60,039 nt of DNA from Termitomyces sp. T153 (GCA_018296165.2 JACKQL020000195.1:1-60039), one strand, 5' to 3'; shown: positions 33,584 through 45,096, counted from the stretch's first letter. Notes: generated from the sequence alone by a model not told the origin. Program-made: numbers and translations.

Positions 33584-34781
33584 CTAAAAATCCTCCTCCG
33601 GCTCTGGAGGTGAGGTGCACACACTGGCTTCCTCTGGAGTCAACTCCAGTGTGGGCTCATTCAGCAATGGAGCTCTAGCAGCGTCTTTTGCAGCCAAGAG
33701 CTGCAGGAGAAGTTCCTCCTGCTCTGCTGTGGAGAGGTAGCATACCTCCAGGCCCAGGGGACAGTGCCATGCAAAGTGCCTGGGCTTCTTGCATCTCCAG
33801 CACAACAGTGGGGCTGCATGGAGTTGTTAGGCTGCATCCACATCTATGGGGATCCCCAGTGGTAGGGGATGCACTGTGGGAGTGGCTGGAGTGAGGGCTG
33901 GCACTGGGTGAGTAGGCGTAGGGTGGCGGAGGTTGCTGACTGGAGCACAGCATGGAATGGGGGCAGCAGAGCTCCCTCCATATCTCCATGAGTTGCCATT
34001 GGTCCTGGGCCACCTCATACCACGATGCAATCTTTTCATTGTTGGGGCAACCCTCTGCCAGGTTGTCAATGCATTCCACCAAGGTAGGGTGCAAGCTATC
34101 CCAGAAGGTGAGGCATAGTTGGAGGCCATCAGGGTAGGCAGCCTGTTCAACCAGGGCTTGCAATGTATGCTTTCCTTGTCCATACTGCTCCCTGTCACAC
34201 AGCATCAGTGCCACTGTCTTGGTAGGGTCTAACAGGAAAAACTCCATATGAAAGTCCTTCTCAAAGGTGGCCCAGTCTGGGAAGCTCCCCACACTTCCAG
34301 GATGGTGGAAAACTTGCAGCGCATAGGTGGAGGCACATCCAGTCTTTATGTATGATAGCACTCAGGCTATTTTCAACACATCGGAGTCAAAAGTATCCCT
34401 GCTGAGGTGGATGTAGGTGAGGCAGGACTGTAGAAATCGCTCCCTGCCAGATCAGGCACTGTCATATGCATCTGGCAGCACTGGACAAGGGATCTGCAGC
34501 TATAGGGTCACCAGAGCCACCAGAGTAGGTGCTGTGGCAGGCAGAGCTGGTTCCGCTGCTACAGGAGGGGTGGAGTTAGGGCTTAGGTGTTCTAGCAGTG
34601 CCTGGAGGGATTGGGAGATAAGATCTGTTGTCTGATGGAGGGTAGAGAGTTCAGTTATATGGTGGGTGAGAGATGATTGCATTAATTGCACCTGGGTCTT
34701 TAGGTGGAGCAGGCAAGTCCAGGCTTTGTCCTGCAGGGCTGGGGCCTCTGAGGGTGTGTCTGGGTTGGCAAGCTGAGACAT
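33584..34781 (-). pseudogene. Gag of old gypsy element
   Basis: N-terminal helical segment 34781-34500, capsid-like region 34361-33840 (FHHPGSVGSFPDWATFEKDF, LTFWDSLHPTLVECIDNLAE) and a CCHC knuckle CWRCKKPRHFAWHC near 33800. Reading frames shift between parts. Confidence 0.82.
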
Positions 34782-34874
34782 AGAACTCTATGGTGCTTAA
34801 TCCTGGTGGAGAAGTGATGGATAGCAGCTCGGAGGTTCCTTGCAGCTATGTGGGGCTTCCAGGCCAGTTTTAGA

Positions 34875-34885
34875 AGACTTGTTCT
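34875..34885 (-). promoter_or_regulatory. Primer-binding site of old gypsy element, self-complementary to LTR
   Basis: Sense AGAACAAGTCT, two bases after the LTR end at 34888. The reverse complement lies in the LTR at 35015-35025 and also in the 3' LTR at 29290-29300. Exactly 11 paired bases. Confidence 0.7.
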
Positions 34886-34887
34886 GC

Positions 34888-35257
34888 TGTAAGAGCAACC
34901 TCCAGGGCAGCGGATCAGAGTCACACAGCTAGCAGAGGGGAATCCAAAGTATATTAGTGGAGTAGATGATGATACAAATCAGTAACTAATCACCTAGCAG
35001 AGGGGAATCTGAAGAGAACAAGTCTAAGGATCCCTGCTGCTCAGCATGGCACATCAGCAGGTGGTGGAGGCATGGGAACTACTGTACAGGTGACCAGAGT
35101 TACTCCTAACCCTAGGGCAATGGTTGCTGAGGTAATACAGAGAACTCCACAGTTTTCTGAAGATCTCCATGGTCCCAGAAAGAGCTGCAGAGGCGTCAAA
35201 CAAGCTGTGGAGGTGCTGGAACCAGTCATGGAGGTTGGAAATGGAAGTCCCCTGACA
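34888..35257 (-). repeat. 5' LTR of old gypsy element
   Basis: 370 bp, plus strand TGTAAGAGCAACC...CCCCTGACA. Directly followed by a further LTR copy. Confidence 0.88.
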
Positions 35258-35615
35258 GTAAGAGCAACCTCCAGAGTAGTGGATCAGAGTCACACAGCTA
35301 GCAGAGGGGAATCCAAAGTATATTAGCAGAGTAGACAACAATACAATCAGTAACTAATCACTTAGCAAAGGGGAATTCAAAGAGAATGAGTCTAAGGATC
35401 TCTGCTGCTCAGTGTGGTGCATTAGTGGGTGGCAGAGGCATGGGAACTACTATACAGAAAACTGGAGCTGCTCTTGACCCTAGGGCAATAATAGCTGAGG
35501 TACTTCACAGTTCTCTGAAGATCTCTGGGGCTCTAGAAAGAGCCCTGGAGATGTTGAACAAACTGCAGAGGTGCTGGAACCAGTCATGGAGGTTGGAAAT
35601 GGAAGTTCCCTGACA
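35258..35615 (-). repeat. Extra LTR abutting the 5' LTR
   Basis: 358 bp. The first base(s) at the junction are missing (CTGACA then GTAAGAGC). Ends CCTGACA before GTCAA. More diverged in the pairing segment (AGAATGAGTCT). Confidence 0.85.
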
Positions 35616-35620
35616 GTCAA

Positions 35621-36660
35621 GTAGCTCCACTAAGAAAGCCATTTTATCATATGGAAGCTGTGCTTCCATGGTTTCAGAATCAATTTTCAGCCCAAGAAAC
35701 TCAAGCCTAATTATTGGCTATATTATTTTGGAGTCCTAGAAAGAGAGCCCCAGCTCCCTACCAAGACTTGAAACCCATTCAACAGCAGCCTTTAGCATTG
35801 AGGGGAGTGAGGAGGGGGAGAAAAGGAGGAGGAAATCATCTAGATAGTGGCAGAGAGAAGCCAGGATGTGGTGCTGAATAATCCAGTGCAGAGCCTCAGC
35901 AAAGAGGTTAAAGATGTAAGGTGCAAATTTAAGACTGAAAGCTAGAACAAGAAGGTAATAGAACCTTGAGCCCCATTTAAAATTGAGGAGATGCTAATAT
36001 TCAGCTCAGACAGGGATATGGCAAAAAGCATCTTTGAGGTCAACCAGGACCAAGGCACTGCAGATCATCCAAGGCCTTTGTAAACATGTTGTAGACAATG
36101 TGTCCCTTGCTGTTGGAGATCTCCTCATTGACTGAAGAGCCCTCCAGCCAGGAAAGGTGATTGATCAAGTGTAGCTTCCTTAGATTCCATTTGCACCCAA
36201 CTGCACCCAATGGTGAGCATCAAAAGTCTGGAAAAGGGGGGTGTTAAAGGGTCCTGCAGCATGGGAATGTGTCACAAGGGAACAGATAGATGAGTCCACA
36301 AAATCACCATTCTCAAATGTGGACTTAAGGTTTTTATATGTATGGCTGCATTCCTTGCCAATGAAACCAATATTAGCACCAAATTTAATTATATTGAGGA
36401 TGAATGATACAAATAAGGGATCAGGATAGTCCTGTAGATAAAATTGCCATGCATTGAAGATAAGAGGCAAAGAAGCTAGGGAGCAGGAAAGTTGTGGCAT
36501 AGGTGCATTGAGGTTGCAGTGTAGATCAGAGTTGGGCCACAGTAGAGGTAGCAGACCTAGAAGGAAGAGATGTGAGTTGGAGAGGTTGGGTGAGAAGTTG
36601 GGAGGGGGAGATGAAGCCAAGACCAGAGTAGATAAAACCTGTTTGGTGGGCTCCAAGCCT
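35621..36660 (-). pseudogene. DIRS reverse transcriptase, decayed
   Basis: Minus-strand reading from 36656: FVSFILNIIKFGANIGFIG, NLKSTFENGDFVDSSI, HSHAAGPFNTPLF, then across a stop VDLKDAFCHIPV, APYIFNLFAEALHWIIQHHI and the active site HYLDDFLLLF (YLDD codons at 35835-35846). This block order is that of agaricomycete DIRS reverse transcriptases. The catalytic Asp pair is kept, but frame breaks and stops make the gene inactive. Confidence 0.83.
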
Positions 36661-36669
36661 GCTGCAGCA

Positions 36670-37300
36670 TGACTTCAGGTTTTCTTACAGTCCTTTTCTG
36701 TATGATCTTTGCTGTTGCATTTGCAGCACTTGTGGATGCAGCTGTCAGGGCAAGGTGATGTGGTGGTGATGTGGTGCAGGTGCCCTTGTTAAATGCAATC
36801 TCTGAGCTGACATCATGATCACACTTCTCTGTGGACTTATGCAATGCTCCCAGCATTCTTGCATTACCCAAGCAAAACTCTGTCAGGAGCAGGTTGTCAG
36901 GCTTGGCCAGCCCACATAAGAGCCTGCTGGCATATCCTGGCAGCAGTTAAGGTGGAAGTGGATGTGGTACTGCAGAACTGCAGACCACTCATACTTCTGG
37001 TTGAGATTTGTGAGGTGTGATATATACCTCACCCCTCTGTGACCAATTAAGAAAGTGGCATGTGTATTGCCTGATGAAGCTGCAAAGGCTTGGAGTACCA
37101 AGAAGTATGTGGAGAAGGGTATGAGGAGGTTGTGGAAAGCAGAGTAATCCTTCAAGCCAGTGATCTGTGAGCTGTTTGCATCTGTATGCTCCATATCAGC
37201 ACATTAAAACTTTGACATGGGGTCAAGTTTACAGAGATCCATCAGGCAGAACTTGTGGCAGGCAATATCCAGTGGCATGCTTGTCTTGATGGCAGGGAAG
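36670..37300 (-). pseudogene. DIRS gag-like protein with zinc knuckle
   Basis: A CCHC-type knuckle CCKCNSKDHTEKDC (about 36690-36735) just upstream of the RT in sense order, preceded by a segment DYSAFHNLLIPFSTYFLV, SSGNTHATFLIGHRGV (37194-36883) typical of the protein upstream of DIRS RTs. Decayed. Confidence 0.65.
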
Positions 37301-37723
37301 AGGGTGAGTAGAGACTTACTGGTGGGAGATTGGTCTGTTGACATAAATGCTGGGAATGCTGCAGGGGGAGCTGCCTAGATACCACTAGTAAGAGAAGGAG
37401 CAAGACATAGGGACTGATTTGCCAGGGCAGCAAAGGCATGGAGCATGTTTAGCATACCAGAAAGTGTGGCATTGTTGCTCTGTGCAGCAAAAGGAACTTG
37501 TGGCTGCAACTCTGGGGCATCGGGGCTGAGTACTGGCTGATTGTCTCCAGGCATGAAGGCTGGGGATGCTGGGAAAGGTGTCAAAGATGAGGGGGGGATG
37601 ATGCTGGTGAAAAGAGAGGTGGTGATGGTGGTGATGAGCAGTAGTTTTCTGGGGCAAACTGACCATTTGGAAGGCAAAGATGATCTGAACCATGCATTGT
37701 GTCTGCTGGAAAATGTGTTCTGC

Positions 37724-38032
37724 AGAAACAAAAAGCTGAGTCCAAAGGACTGATAAGCTCTGTGTGAGTAAGGAAAGGGAGTAGGATGTAGGCATGACAA
37801 ACCTGATGAGCTCTGTGTGAGTAAGGAAAGGGAGCAGGACAAGGAGAGAGTGAAGCATAGCTAGAACTAATATACAATGTCTAAACAATGGGAAACAGGA
37901 GATGAAGAGGCCATTGTCAATAACATAACAAAGCAAGTGTGATATGGCCAGGAGATGTGATGCAACATGTAGAGGGTTGATCAAGGAATGTGTTGCTTAT
38001 ATAGACCTTGATCAAAGGTTTTTGATAGATTC
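37724..38032 (-). repeat. DIRS repeat A1
   Basis: About 309 bp matching A2 at 26918-27222. Sense-upstream end of the DIRS element, with a minus-strand ORF continuing out of it. Confidence 0.88.
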
Positions 38033-38072
38033 ATTTTTCCAATGGAAACAGGTTCCAGTGCCTGCAGTGCTA

Positions 38073-38950
38073 CCTGTCCTGCTTCCTAGCAGGAATATGT
38101 ATCATTGATTTAGGGAGCTTTTTTGCTATGTCTCTGCATGTCAATTCTGCCCATCAAGCATTTGGACTCTCCTTCAATGTAAATTTTGCTTTGAGATAAC
38201 CCTCTTGTCCCAACAGCTCAAAGATGCATGGACCCAGATGATATAAATGAGTCAGTATGTGCATACATGTGTAAGTGATACTGTCCATGACTGCATAAAA
38301 AGATTGGTGAGTCAAGTAGATGGTGTCCAAAGAAAATGGCAGTGGGGCTTAATGGGTAGGATAGCAGGCTTGACCACCACATCAATATTGTTATAAAATA
38401 CACTATCAAAAGGACAAAGGTCTCAAAATTTTTCCACTGTGCAGGTGAAAGGTGCCTAGAATATGCTATACTTGAACCAAGATTTAGCCATTTTTGGGGT
38501 CCAAAATATGCTATTTTTGGGAGAGACATATAAGCAAGCTTTCTGGGGCCTGCAAAAGAGCAAATTATGTTTTGCCCAAACATGGTGTTCTAGTTCCACT
38601 AGCTTAAGACAGACAACACCACTATCACCAGCACTTCCAATAACAAAGTCCATCTATGAAGCTCTCCTGAGTCTGAGTCATAGCCTTGCCCATTTTAGAG
38701 AAGTACTTGAAGCTGTCATTCTTGAACATTATTAACAATCATCATTTGAGTCAGACATGTATTTCATTTAAGATATTGACAGAGGAGATCAGAGTCAATG
38801 AACTTCTGTTTGACAGAGCTGTGCTCCCACCACTCTGCTCATAGTTTAGCTCCAGGGTGAGGATTGGGTACAAAGTAAAAGCCTCCAAGTATGAAAATCA
38901 TCAGTGCATTGGCACAAGTTGTCATCCAGCAAAATCATAAGTATGAGGCT
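38073..38950. other. Kinase-gene 3' relic, CpG-poor
   Basis: The minus-strand reading around 38653-38560 gives CLKLVELEHHVWAKHN, like the end of the kinase at 50007 (KQLERRVWSKDN). The rest is non-coding. Confidence 0.4.
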
Positions 38951-39370
38951 TATGAGGCTTGTATTGGAAAATTATATTTGAAATATTGCATGAAGATATG
39001 GAACAATTTTGGATTGTCTTTTGCCCAGATGTGAAGTTCAAGTGGCCTTGATGTAAGGTGGTCAACCATGGCCAATACTTCCAGTAACAAAGCTCTATCC
39101 TTGGAATTCTTCTGTGTTATTGCATTGCCTATTTGGGAGAAATACTTGAGGCCATTGTTTTCTGACTCAAAACCATGAACAAAGAGTAATTGTGACCCAC
39201 ATTGATGATTCTGTGATTGTAACAAGAAACTTGCATTTGGTATAAGTGAGTCTTCATAGCATGATAGTTGTCTCATGGATATATTTGGATCTTTGCAGGA
39301 AGGCATAATCAGGAGCATATGGAGAACACAGTTTATAGCCTTGGGAGAGGAGGAATAGTTGAGAAGAGAC
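38950..39370 (-). pseudogene. Kinase-like pseudogene with catalytic core deleted
   Basis: Near 39360-39290 the minus strand reads LLSQGYKLCSPYAPDYAF, matching LLLSRGYKLRSRYAPDW in the first exon of the intact gene at 50007-51266. After about 100 unmatched bases it reads NGLKYFSQIGNAITQKNSKD, EVLAMVDHLTSRPLELHIWA, matching the last exon. The whole kinase core between them is missing. CpG-decayed. Confidence 0.72.
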
Positions 39371-40275
39371 TCAGCTGAGTGTTTCCTTTGTGTAGATCAT
39401 CAAGCAAGCAAATGGAAGTCAAACAAGGCCAGTTTTATTTAGTTGGGTTGGAAAACATGTCAAGGCAGGTACCTAGCACATTTATTAGGCAGCTTCTTTT
39501 GCTCACACATCAATGGCAGCTTGTCAGACTGAGATCTTCAAGTTCAATAAGTTGTGGAAACTCTGCAAAAAGACAGAGTTCTGACTGTATCAAGCATATA
39601 TATTTACTCTTGCAATCTACCAATGTTGTTTCAAGTTTATCCTTTCCTAATACCATTCATTCAATATATTCAACTCAATCATGAAGTCCTTAGAAATATG
39701 AGCAACTTTGTTGATACTGATGTGAAAAGCTAATATTTGGTTTTGTTTGTCTTAGAGACCTAACCAAACAACAGCAAATCAACAGGTTTGAGGGCTTGAA
39801 GTACACTTAGAGTTACACTATTTTTATAATGCAATAGTAGATTGATTGAAATTTATTTTTATATAAGTTCAAACAGTAGTTCAAACAGATAAAACAGGTT
39901 CAATTATCAAATAAACTTAAATTTGAAGCCTTGTTCACATTATGAGCCTAGGTAATCTGCTCCCTGGAGATTCCAAGCTGCACACCAAACATTGCTTGTC
40001 AGTTTTGAAATCCCCCCTTCTTTTTATACCACTGGCTCCATTCACAGACCATGATGTCCTGTGCATGTTCCTGTCATTATTCTGACCATTTCTTGCCTGA
40101 TGCTAACAATTTTCATGGATCTGGATGCTGGCATAGGCTCAGCCCTTATTCCCTCTTGTCCATTCACAGTCCTTTCCCTCCCAAACCCTTCCTCTAACCT
40201 TCTGGTCCAGTCAGTGGTCAATTTCCATATGCAATTCAAGGTAGGGAGGTGTCTGCCATGCTGGGAGGTTGGGGG
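39371..40275. other. No gene seen
   Basis: AT-rich, CpG-poor sequence. Only short chance ORFs. Confidence 0.5.
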
Positions 40276-41191
40276 TGTCATGACCTGTTCCCAGACCTCT
40301 GGACCTCTCCCCCAAGCCACTATGCTTCCCTGGAGTTCCTTCTCTTTACTTCCTTGACTTATCTGACCTTTGTTCACCCATGGCACCTGCCCTATTTAAT
40401 ACCAATGCTTCTCCAGCAAACCCCAACAGCCTCCCTGGCAAACTCTGATGCATTCCCTGCAGGCCCCAACACTTTCCCTTCCCCTCCTGAACCCTTGGAA
40501 CCCCCCCCCCCATCCAACACTGCTCCTAATTCTGGCATATGTCACTGACTTGTTACCACAGCTTACCTGGCCAAATCTGGAACATCATGATAACCCTGGA
40601 GCAGCCCACATTCCCATCAGATCTCATCAGTGTATCACCACAGCCAGCCAACTGATCATAACTGACACCTGTCAACTCCATGCAGCCCCAACAAGCCCTG
40701 CTGCCAGACCTGCTACCCCAGAGAAGTTCCAGTAGCTAGTATATAAGTCATAGAGTAGCATCCATTACAGTAGTCTTGATATTACCTGTGGTTACCTGTT
40801 TCTTGTTAAGTTTTGTCTCTGTTTCCATCTCTAGTCTCATGTCTCTCTCAATCTATCCTGTTTTTGTCTCTGTCTCATCTTGACTCTGTCTTGCTTCATC
40901 TATCTCTGTCTCCTTTATTGTTGCCTAAGTTCCTTTCAACTCTAATGCCATTATGAACTCTGCACATAAGCTACAAACTTCCAACATTTATAATTGACTC
41001 TGGACCTTGCTCTAAGCTTGGCCACAGAACCCATCATCATTAATTGATCCCCCATCAACCTCTGGCCCCACTCCCATTACTTGTATAGCCTCTGCTTTCC
41101 CCACAGTCTGTATATTTGCCTACAGACTTGTACATGAGTCTTTCCTCCAGCCCAACCCTTCATCATACCTTGTCTTAGACTTCCTCAGACT

Positions 41192-41202
41192 ACCCCAGAC
41201 TT
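41192..41202. repeat. LINE target-site duplication, left
   Basis: ACCCCAGACTT, repeated at 47510-47520. Confidence 0.85.
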
Positions 41203-41725
41203 TTTTTTTTTTATATCAATTTTATTCATGCTCAATGCATATTGTCATGCTGCATAGTACTACTGAAGGTCTACAAGAGCTATGAGAATCTGGCCCCCCC
41301 ACATATGCAGAGAAAGAGTCAGCCAGCATTTCTGATACCATTTTTGGTTGTACTCCCCTGGTATGTCCACAAGAGGAGAAAGTTAGCTGTTTGGGTTGCA
41401 AAAAGGGCATCCCACATGGAGTGGTTGGTGAAGGGTTGAGAAATGCAGTGTTGCACCCAACCCTGGGAAAGTAAGGTAAAGTAGTAGGTGGGGAGAGGAG
41501 AATCACTGGTGCCAAGATTAAAGGTTCAGGTAAAGTGTATTAAGGTGTTAAAGTAGGTAGGTCCTGTTGTCAGTGATCTAGTGTGGAACATTGTCCCATG
41601 GTTGCTTTCGGAGTTGCCAGTAGGTTTAAGCTTCCTGGCTACATAGTTGTAAATGTTTTGTTGCATGTACAAATCTGAAAAGATGTGCTAAGGCATCAGG
41701 TTTTGTGAGCAGGTAGGATAAGGAC

Positions 41726-42132
41726 TCAGCTTTTTGCCATAGTTTGCAGTGCAGGTGTAGGTGTCATTTGAATTAGTAATGCCTGCATTCTACCAGGAGG
41801 TGTTTTACTGTTTTGACTGTGATGTTGCTGCAGTGGAGGCATATGGGGATTTCTGAATGGCAAATGTGGAAGAGGTGGTGGTTCAGTGCAATGTGCTGGG
41901 TGTGGAGTTGGGTGAGGAGGGTGAATTGAGGTCTGTTGAGGGGATTGATCAAGCAGAGGTAGGAATTTAAGGGGAGTAATTGGTTGATGATGTGGCTCTT
42001 GGCATATTGCAGGGATCTTTTCCATTGCACCTTCCAGGCTGAGTGTATAGTGGTAATGCTGGCCTGGTAAGAAGTGCTAATACTGACTGGGAGGGGGGGT
42101 AGGCAGAGGGATGGTGGAAGGGACTTGGTCAT
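41726..42132 (-). pseudogene. LINE C-terminal Cys/His finger region
   Basis: PICLHCSNITVKTVKHLLVEC fits the C-x2-C...H-x4-C finger at the end of LINE ORF2 proteins, after RNase H. Split over two frames. Confidence 0.7.
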
Positions 42133-42917
42133 GCTGGAGTGTCTTTGGGATGCCTGTTTTGCAAGCTCATTGGCACATTCATTGGGGCTGAACCCAACAT
42201 GACTGGGTATTCAGTGGATCTGGAAGTCGATGACATTGCAGGTGATCAATCCATCTGGTTTTGGAGCAGAGCACTTTGCAGTGGTTGGAGGTGCAGATGA
42301 GGTGGTCTTGTTTCCTGTAGAGGTTCTCCACCACTGTATGAGTTAGGTTGAGGAGGTAGTGGGAGGGGTGAGGGCATTGGTTGACTAGGGCCTTTATAGT
42401 AGCTTGACTGTCACTGCCAATCATGGCTAGTGCAGGGAGTTGGTTGCCTAAAAGCATGAGTAAGTGAAAGGCAAGGAGAATACCCACTATCTCAGCTTCA
42501 TAGACAGTGTGCTCTGACTTGCTTCTGAGGTGGTAGCACAGATGCTACTTCTCGACCCCTTTCACAAACAGGACTGCTAAGGCACTGATTCCATTCTCAA
42601 AGCCAGACATGTTGCAATATACTGCTACAGGGGTTGTGGCCAGGGTGGCTGCAGCTAGTTCTGAGGCCAAGTCTTTGTCCTAAGCTATGAGGGTTGAGAA
42701 AGAGGGTGAGTAGTTTGGGTGGCACCTGACTGGCTCTACAGTTCAATGGTTTTGGGGTTGACCCCCATAACATGAAAGAGGTAGTGTAGTGGAGAGCAGT
42801 GCCAGGCCATGAAGTGCCTGATGGCTTGGCAGATAGTGGAGTAGAAGGGGTGGTGGGGAGGGAGAGAAGATAGATGCACCACAGCCTTAAGGAGGCTTTT
42901 CTTGAAAAGGTATTCAA
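42133..42917 (-). pseudogene. LINE RNase H domain and upstream linker
   Basis: GSDSQATIKAL holds a catalytic Asp of RNase H. After a stop, HVGFSPNECANELAKQ-like sequence gives the final motif. The segment 42917-42597 is the RT-RNase H linker. Confidence 0.75.
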
Positions 42918-43430
42918 TCAGGAGAAAGTAGATGTGGGCATCAAGCATGTCTCCAGCAGTGGTGCTGAGTGTGCCTGTGATTGTTTTCACTACTTGGCAT
43001 TGTACTGGGGTTAGTTTCTTGGTGATGGCAACCAATCTGAGTTGGGTCTTGCCTGAGGGGGAGTCATGGATGCCTATGTACTATATGTTGGCTAGGTAGG
43101 TGATTGCTGGAATTGCAATGGTGTTGTAGAGTTGGCAGACTTGATGTGCTGGCATGCCTCTGGAGATTCTTGACAACCTCATCACCTGGTGTAACTACCA
43201 AGTGGCCTGGGCTATTTCCTTCTGACAGTGAGCCAACCACCTCATTTTTTAGTCAAAGACCACACCCAGGTATTTGTACATTACTGTCTCAACCCACTGG
43301 ATGGTCATCATGCCATCTGGATTGGCCTGTGAGAGTGAGAGGTTGCATGGGATGGCATCAAGGCGAGAATGGAAAGTTCATGAGCACCAGTTTTGAGAGT
43401 TCAAATGGTGAGTGGTGAGAGGTGGACTAG

Positions 43431-44732
43431 TCAAAACCTGCCCAGTTGGTGGATCATGTTGTTTAGGATGGCATGGCATTTAGCTAGGGTTTTTGTGGTG
43501 GCAAGGAACATAGTGTCATCAACAAAGCCTGATGTGAGTTCATTCTTGGCTGTATTGGAGGTGACTTGGATGAGGAGTGCATTGTCAAAGGCATAGAATA
43601 GCATAGCCAGCAGGCACCCCTGCATGGTGCCATTGAGGACATCAAAGGGTTAAGAGATAAAATTGTCAAACTTGAGTCTGGTTTTGTGGCCAGTGAGTAT
43701 TTGCCAAGTGAGCCTGACATTGCAATTGGGAACCCCACATTTGCACATGTTGTGGATGAGCCTGTCTCAAACTGTGTTTGGGAAGGCACCTTGCACATCA
43801 AGAAAGAGAGCTGCAGCCATGTGGCCTGAACACCAGGCATCCTTGATCCTGGAGACCACTGTGTGCATTGCATCAGTGGTGTTGCATCTGGGGCAACCTC
43901 CAAATTGTCTGGCAGGGAGCATACCATGTTTCTCTGCTAGAAAGAAGAGGTTAGCCACAATAATAGTTGAGAGGAGCTTCCCAATGGTGTTGAGAAGACC
44001 AATCAGGCAGTAAGCCTTGGCTTCAGAGTAGCAGGGTTTCTCAGGTTTATGGAGGGATGAGGGTAGTAGAGACCATCCACATTTCATGGTATATATCAAG
44101 CTCAAGAACTGCTCAGTAGATGTAGTAAAGGTAATCAATGAGAGTGTCTGCACATTTCTTAATCACAATGTTTGGGATCCCATCAGGACCTGGTGCTTTG
44201 TGTGATTGCAGATGTGCAATGGCATCCAAGATCTGTCTCCATTGTAGGAGTTGGATACTAGGCAGGGGTTCAGGGTACACAGACTGGGGTACAGGGGGGA
44301 GGAGAGGAGGGCGGGGGGAAGGGACTCAGCTAGGATCTCCACTTTTTGTGCATTTGTTGTTGCCCAACTGACTTTGTTATTGTGTCTTATCTTGAGCTCC
44401 AGGACTCTGTCACAGGCAGTGTCAGTTGGCTTGCACATGATGTACTTGTTTGCCATGTAGATTTGCCTCACATCAATGTTTTCAAGCCAATTGACCCAGT
44501 GTTCTTCCTTGGCCTTGCAAGTCTTCTCTGCTAATAGATGAGAGAGTCTGTCAGCTTTGACTCTGGCTGGGTGGTTAGCAACATTGCAGAATCTGTAAGC
44601 TAAGTTGTTTGCTCTGGATCTCTCCTTCTTCAGAGCTGTCAGCTCTTTGGACCACCTTCTTTTGGTAAATGGGCATGGCTTCCTGACCAACACTATCTCA
44701 TCATCCATGATGACTTCCTGGATCAGTGCCAT
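43431..44732 (-). pseudogene. LINE reverse transcriptase
   Basis: Reads MKCGWSLLPSSLHKPEKPCY, YCLIGLLNTIGKLLSTIIV (RT motifs 1-2), LPARQFGGCPRCNTTDAMHT and LFLDVQGAFPNTV (motif A region). The active site is FVDDTMFLATT near 43545. Parts lie in different frames with stops between. Confidence 0.85.
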
Positions 44733-45096
44733 CAGTGTTGTAACCTTAAAGTCAAATTCATCTGCAGATGTGATGCATTGAGCTGGTGAGTGTGAGTCTA
44801 GCTTCTTCTTTAGAGAGGCATTAAAGTTCTTCCAATCAACCTCTCAGAAGTTCATGGACAGGGCCCAGAGAAACATGAGAGATGGGCATCTCAACAATGG
44901 TGGTGATGGGCATATGGTCCATATTTAGTGGGCAAAGTGATGGGGTGACTTTGCAGGTGATGATCAGGTTGGAGCCATTCTGCCTTCTCCAGACATTGTT
45001 GGGCTGTGTCCATCAGTTGTTGGAAGTTCACAGGGTGGGGAGGCCTGGGGGTAAGGCCAGGGTCATGTTATGTTTCTCAAGCAGTTGCAGGAGGGG

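Larger units (their letters stand above)
29157..35615 (-). mobile_element. Old chromodomain Ty3/gypsy element with three LTRs
   Basis: Minus-strand element flanked by GTCAA at 29152-29156 and 35616-35620. LTRs are at 29157-29512, 34888-35257 and 35258-35615, the last two head to tail. Gag, protease, reverse transcriptase, RNase H, integrase and chromodomain can all be read, but in many frames with stops. CpG has nearly vanished. Two bases past the 5' LTR, sense AGAACAAGTCT (34885-34875) is the exact complement of sense AGACTTGTTCT inside the LTR (35025-35015). It belongs to a different family from the young element at 5288. Confidence 0.9.
26645..38032 (-). mobile_element. DIRS retrotransposon with split direct repeats
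   Basis: Minus-strand element with gag-like protein, reverse transcriptase, RNase H-side region and tyrosine recombinase in place of integrase. Repeats are arranged, in sense order, as A1 (38032-37724), internal, B1 (27407-27224), A2 (27222-26918), B2 (26828-26645). This A1-B1-A2-B2 layout is the split-direct-repeat structure of PAT-type DIRS elements. An old Ty3/gypsy element (29157-35615) sits inside. Removing that element with one GTCAA joins ELLDK to the LSKQKCSLCELQKLTGFLQF segment in frame. CpG-poor and full of stops. Confidence 0.85.
26468..38069. mobile_element. CACTA-type miniature element split by a DIRS insertion
   Basis: Left end CACTGCTGGCAG at 26468 and right end CCTGCAGTG at 38069, with 3-bp duplications CTA at 26465-26467 and 38070-38072. 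The interior left part (GTTATGCCATTTCC) and right part (TTTTTCCAATGGAAACAGG) match the intact miniature copies at 47801 and 54106. Those copies are about 200 bp, so nearly all of this interval is the nested DIRS element. Confidence 0.7.

Noticed and set aside
37541..37753. Plus-strand small ORF
   Set aside because: Shadow of decayed DIRS sequence, with Met/Val-rich composition from repeats.
40501..40512. C homopolymer as a functional signal
   Set aside because: Short C run within the decayed LTR at a site where other copies have CCCC-rich sequence. Probably ordinary slippage.
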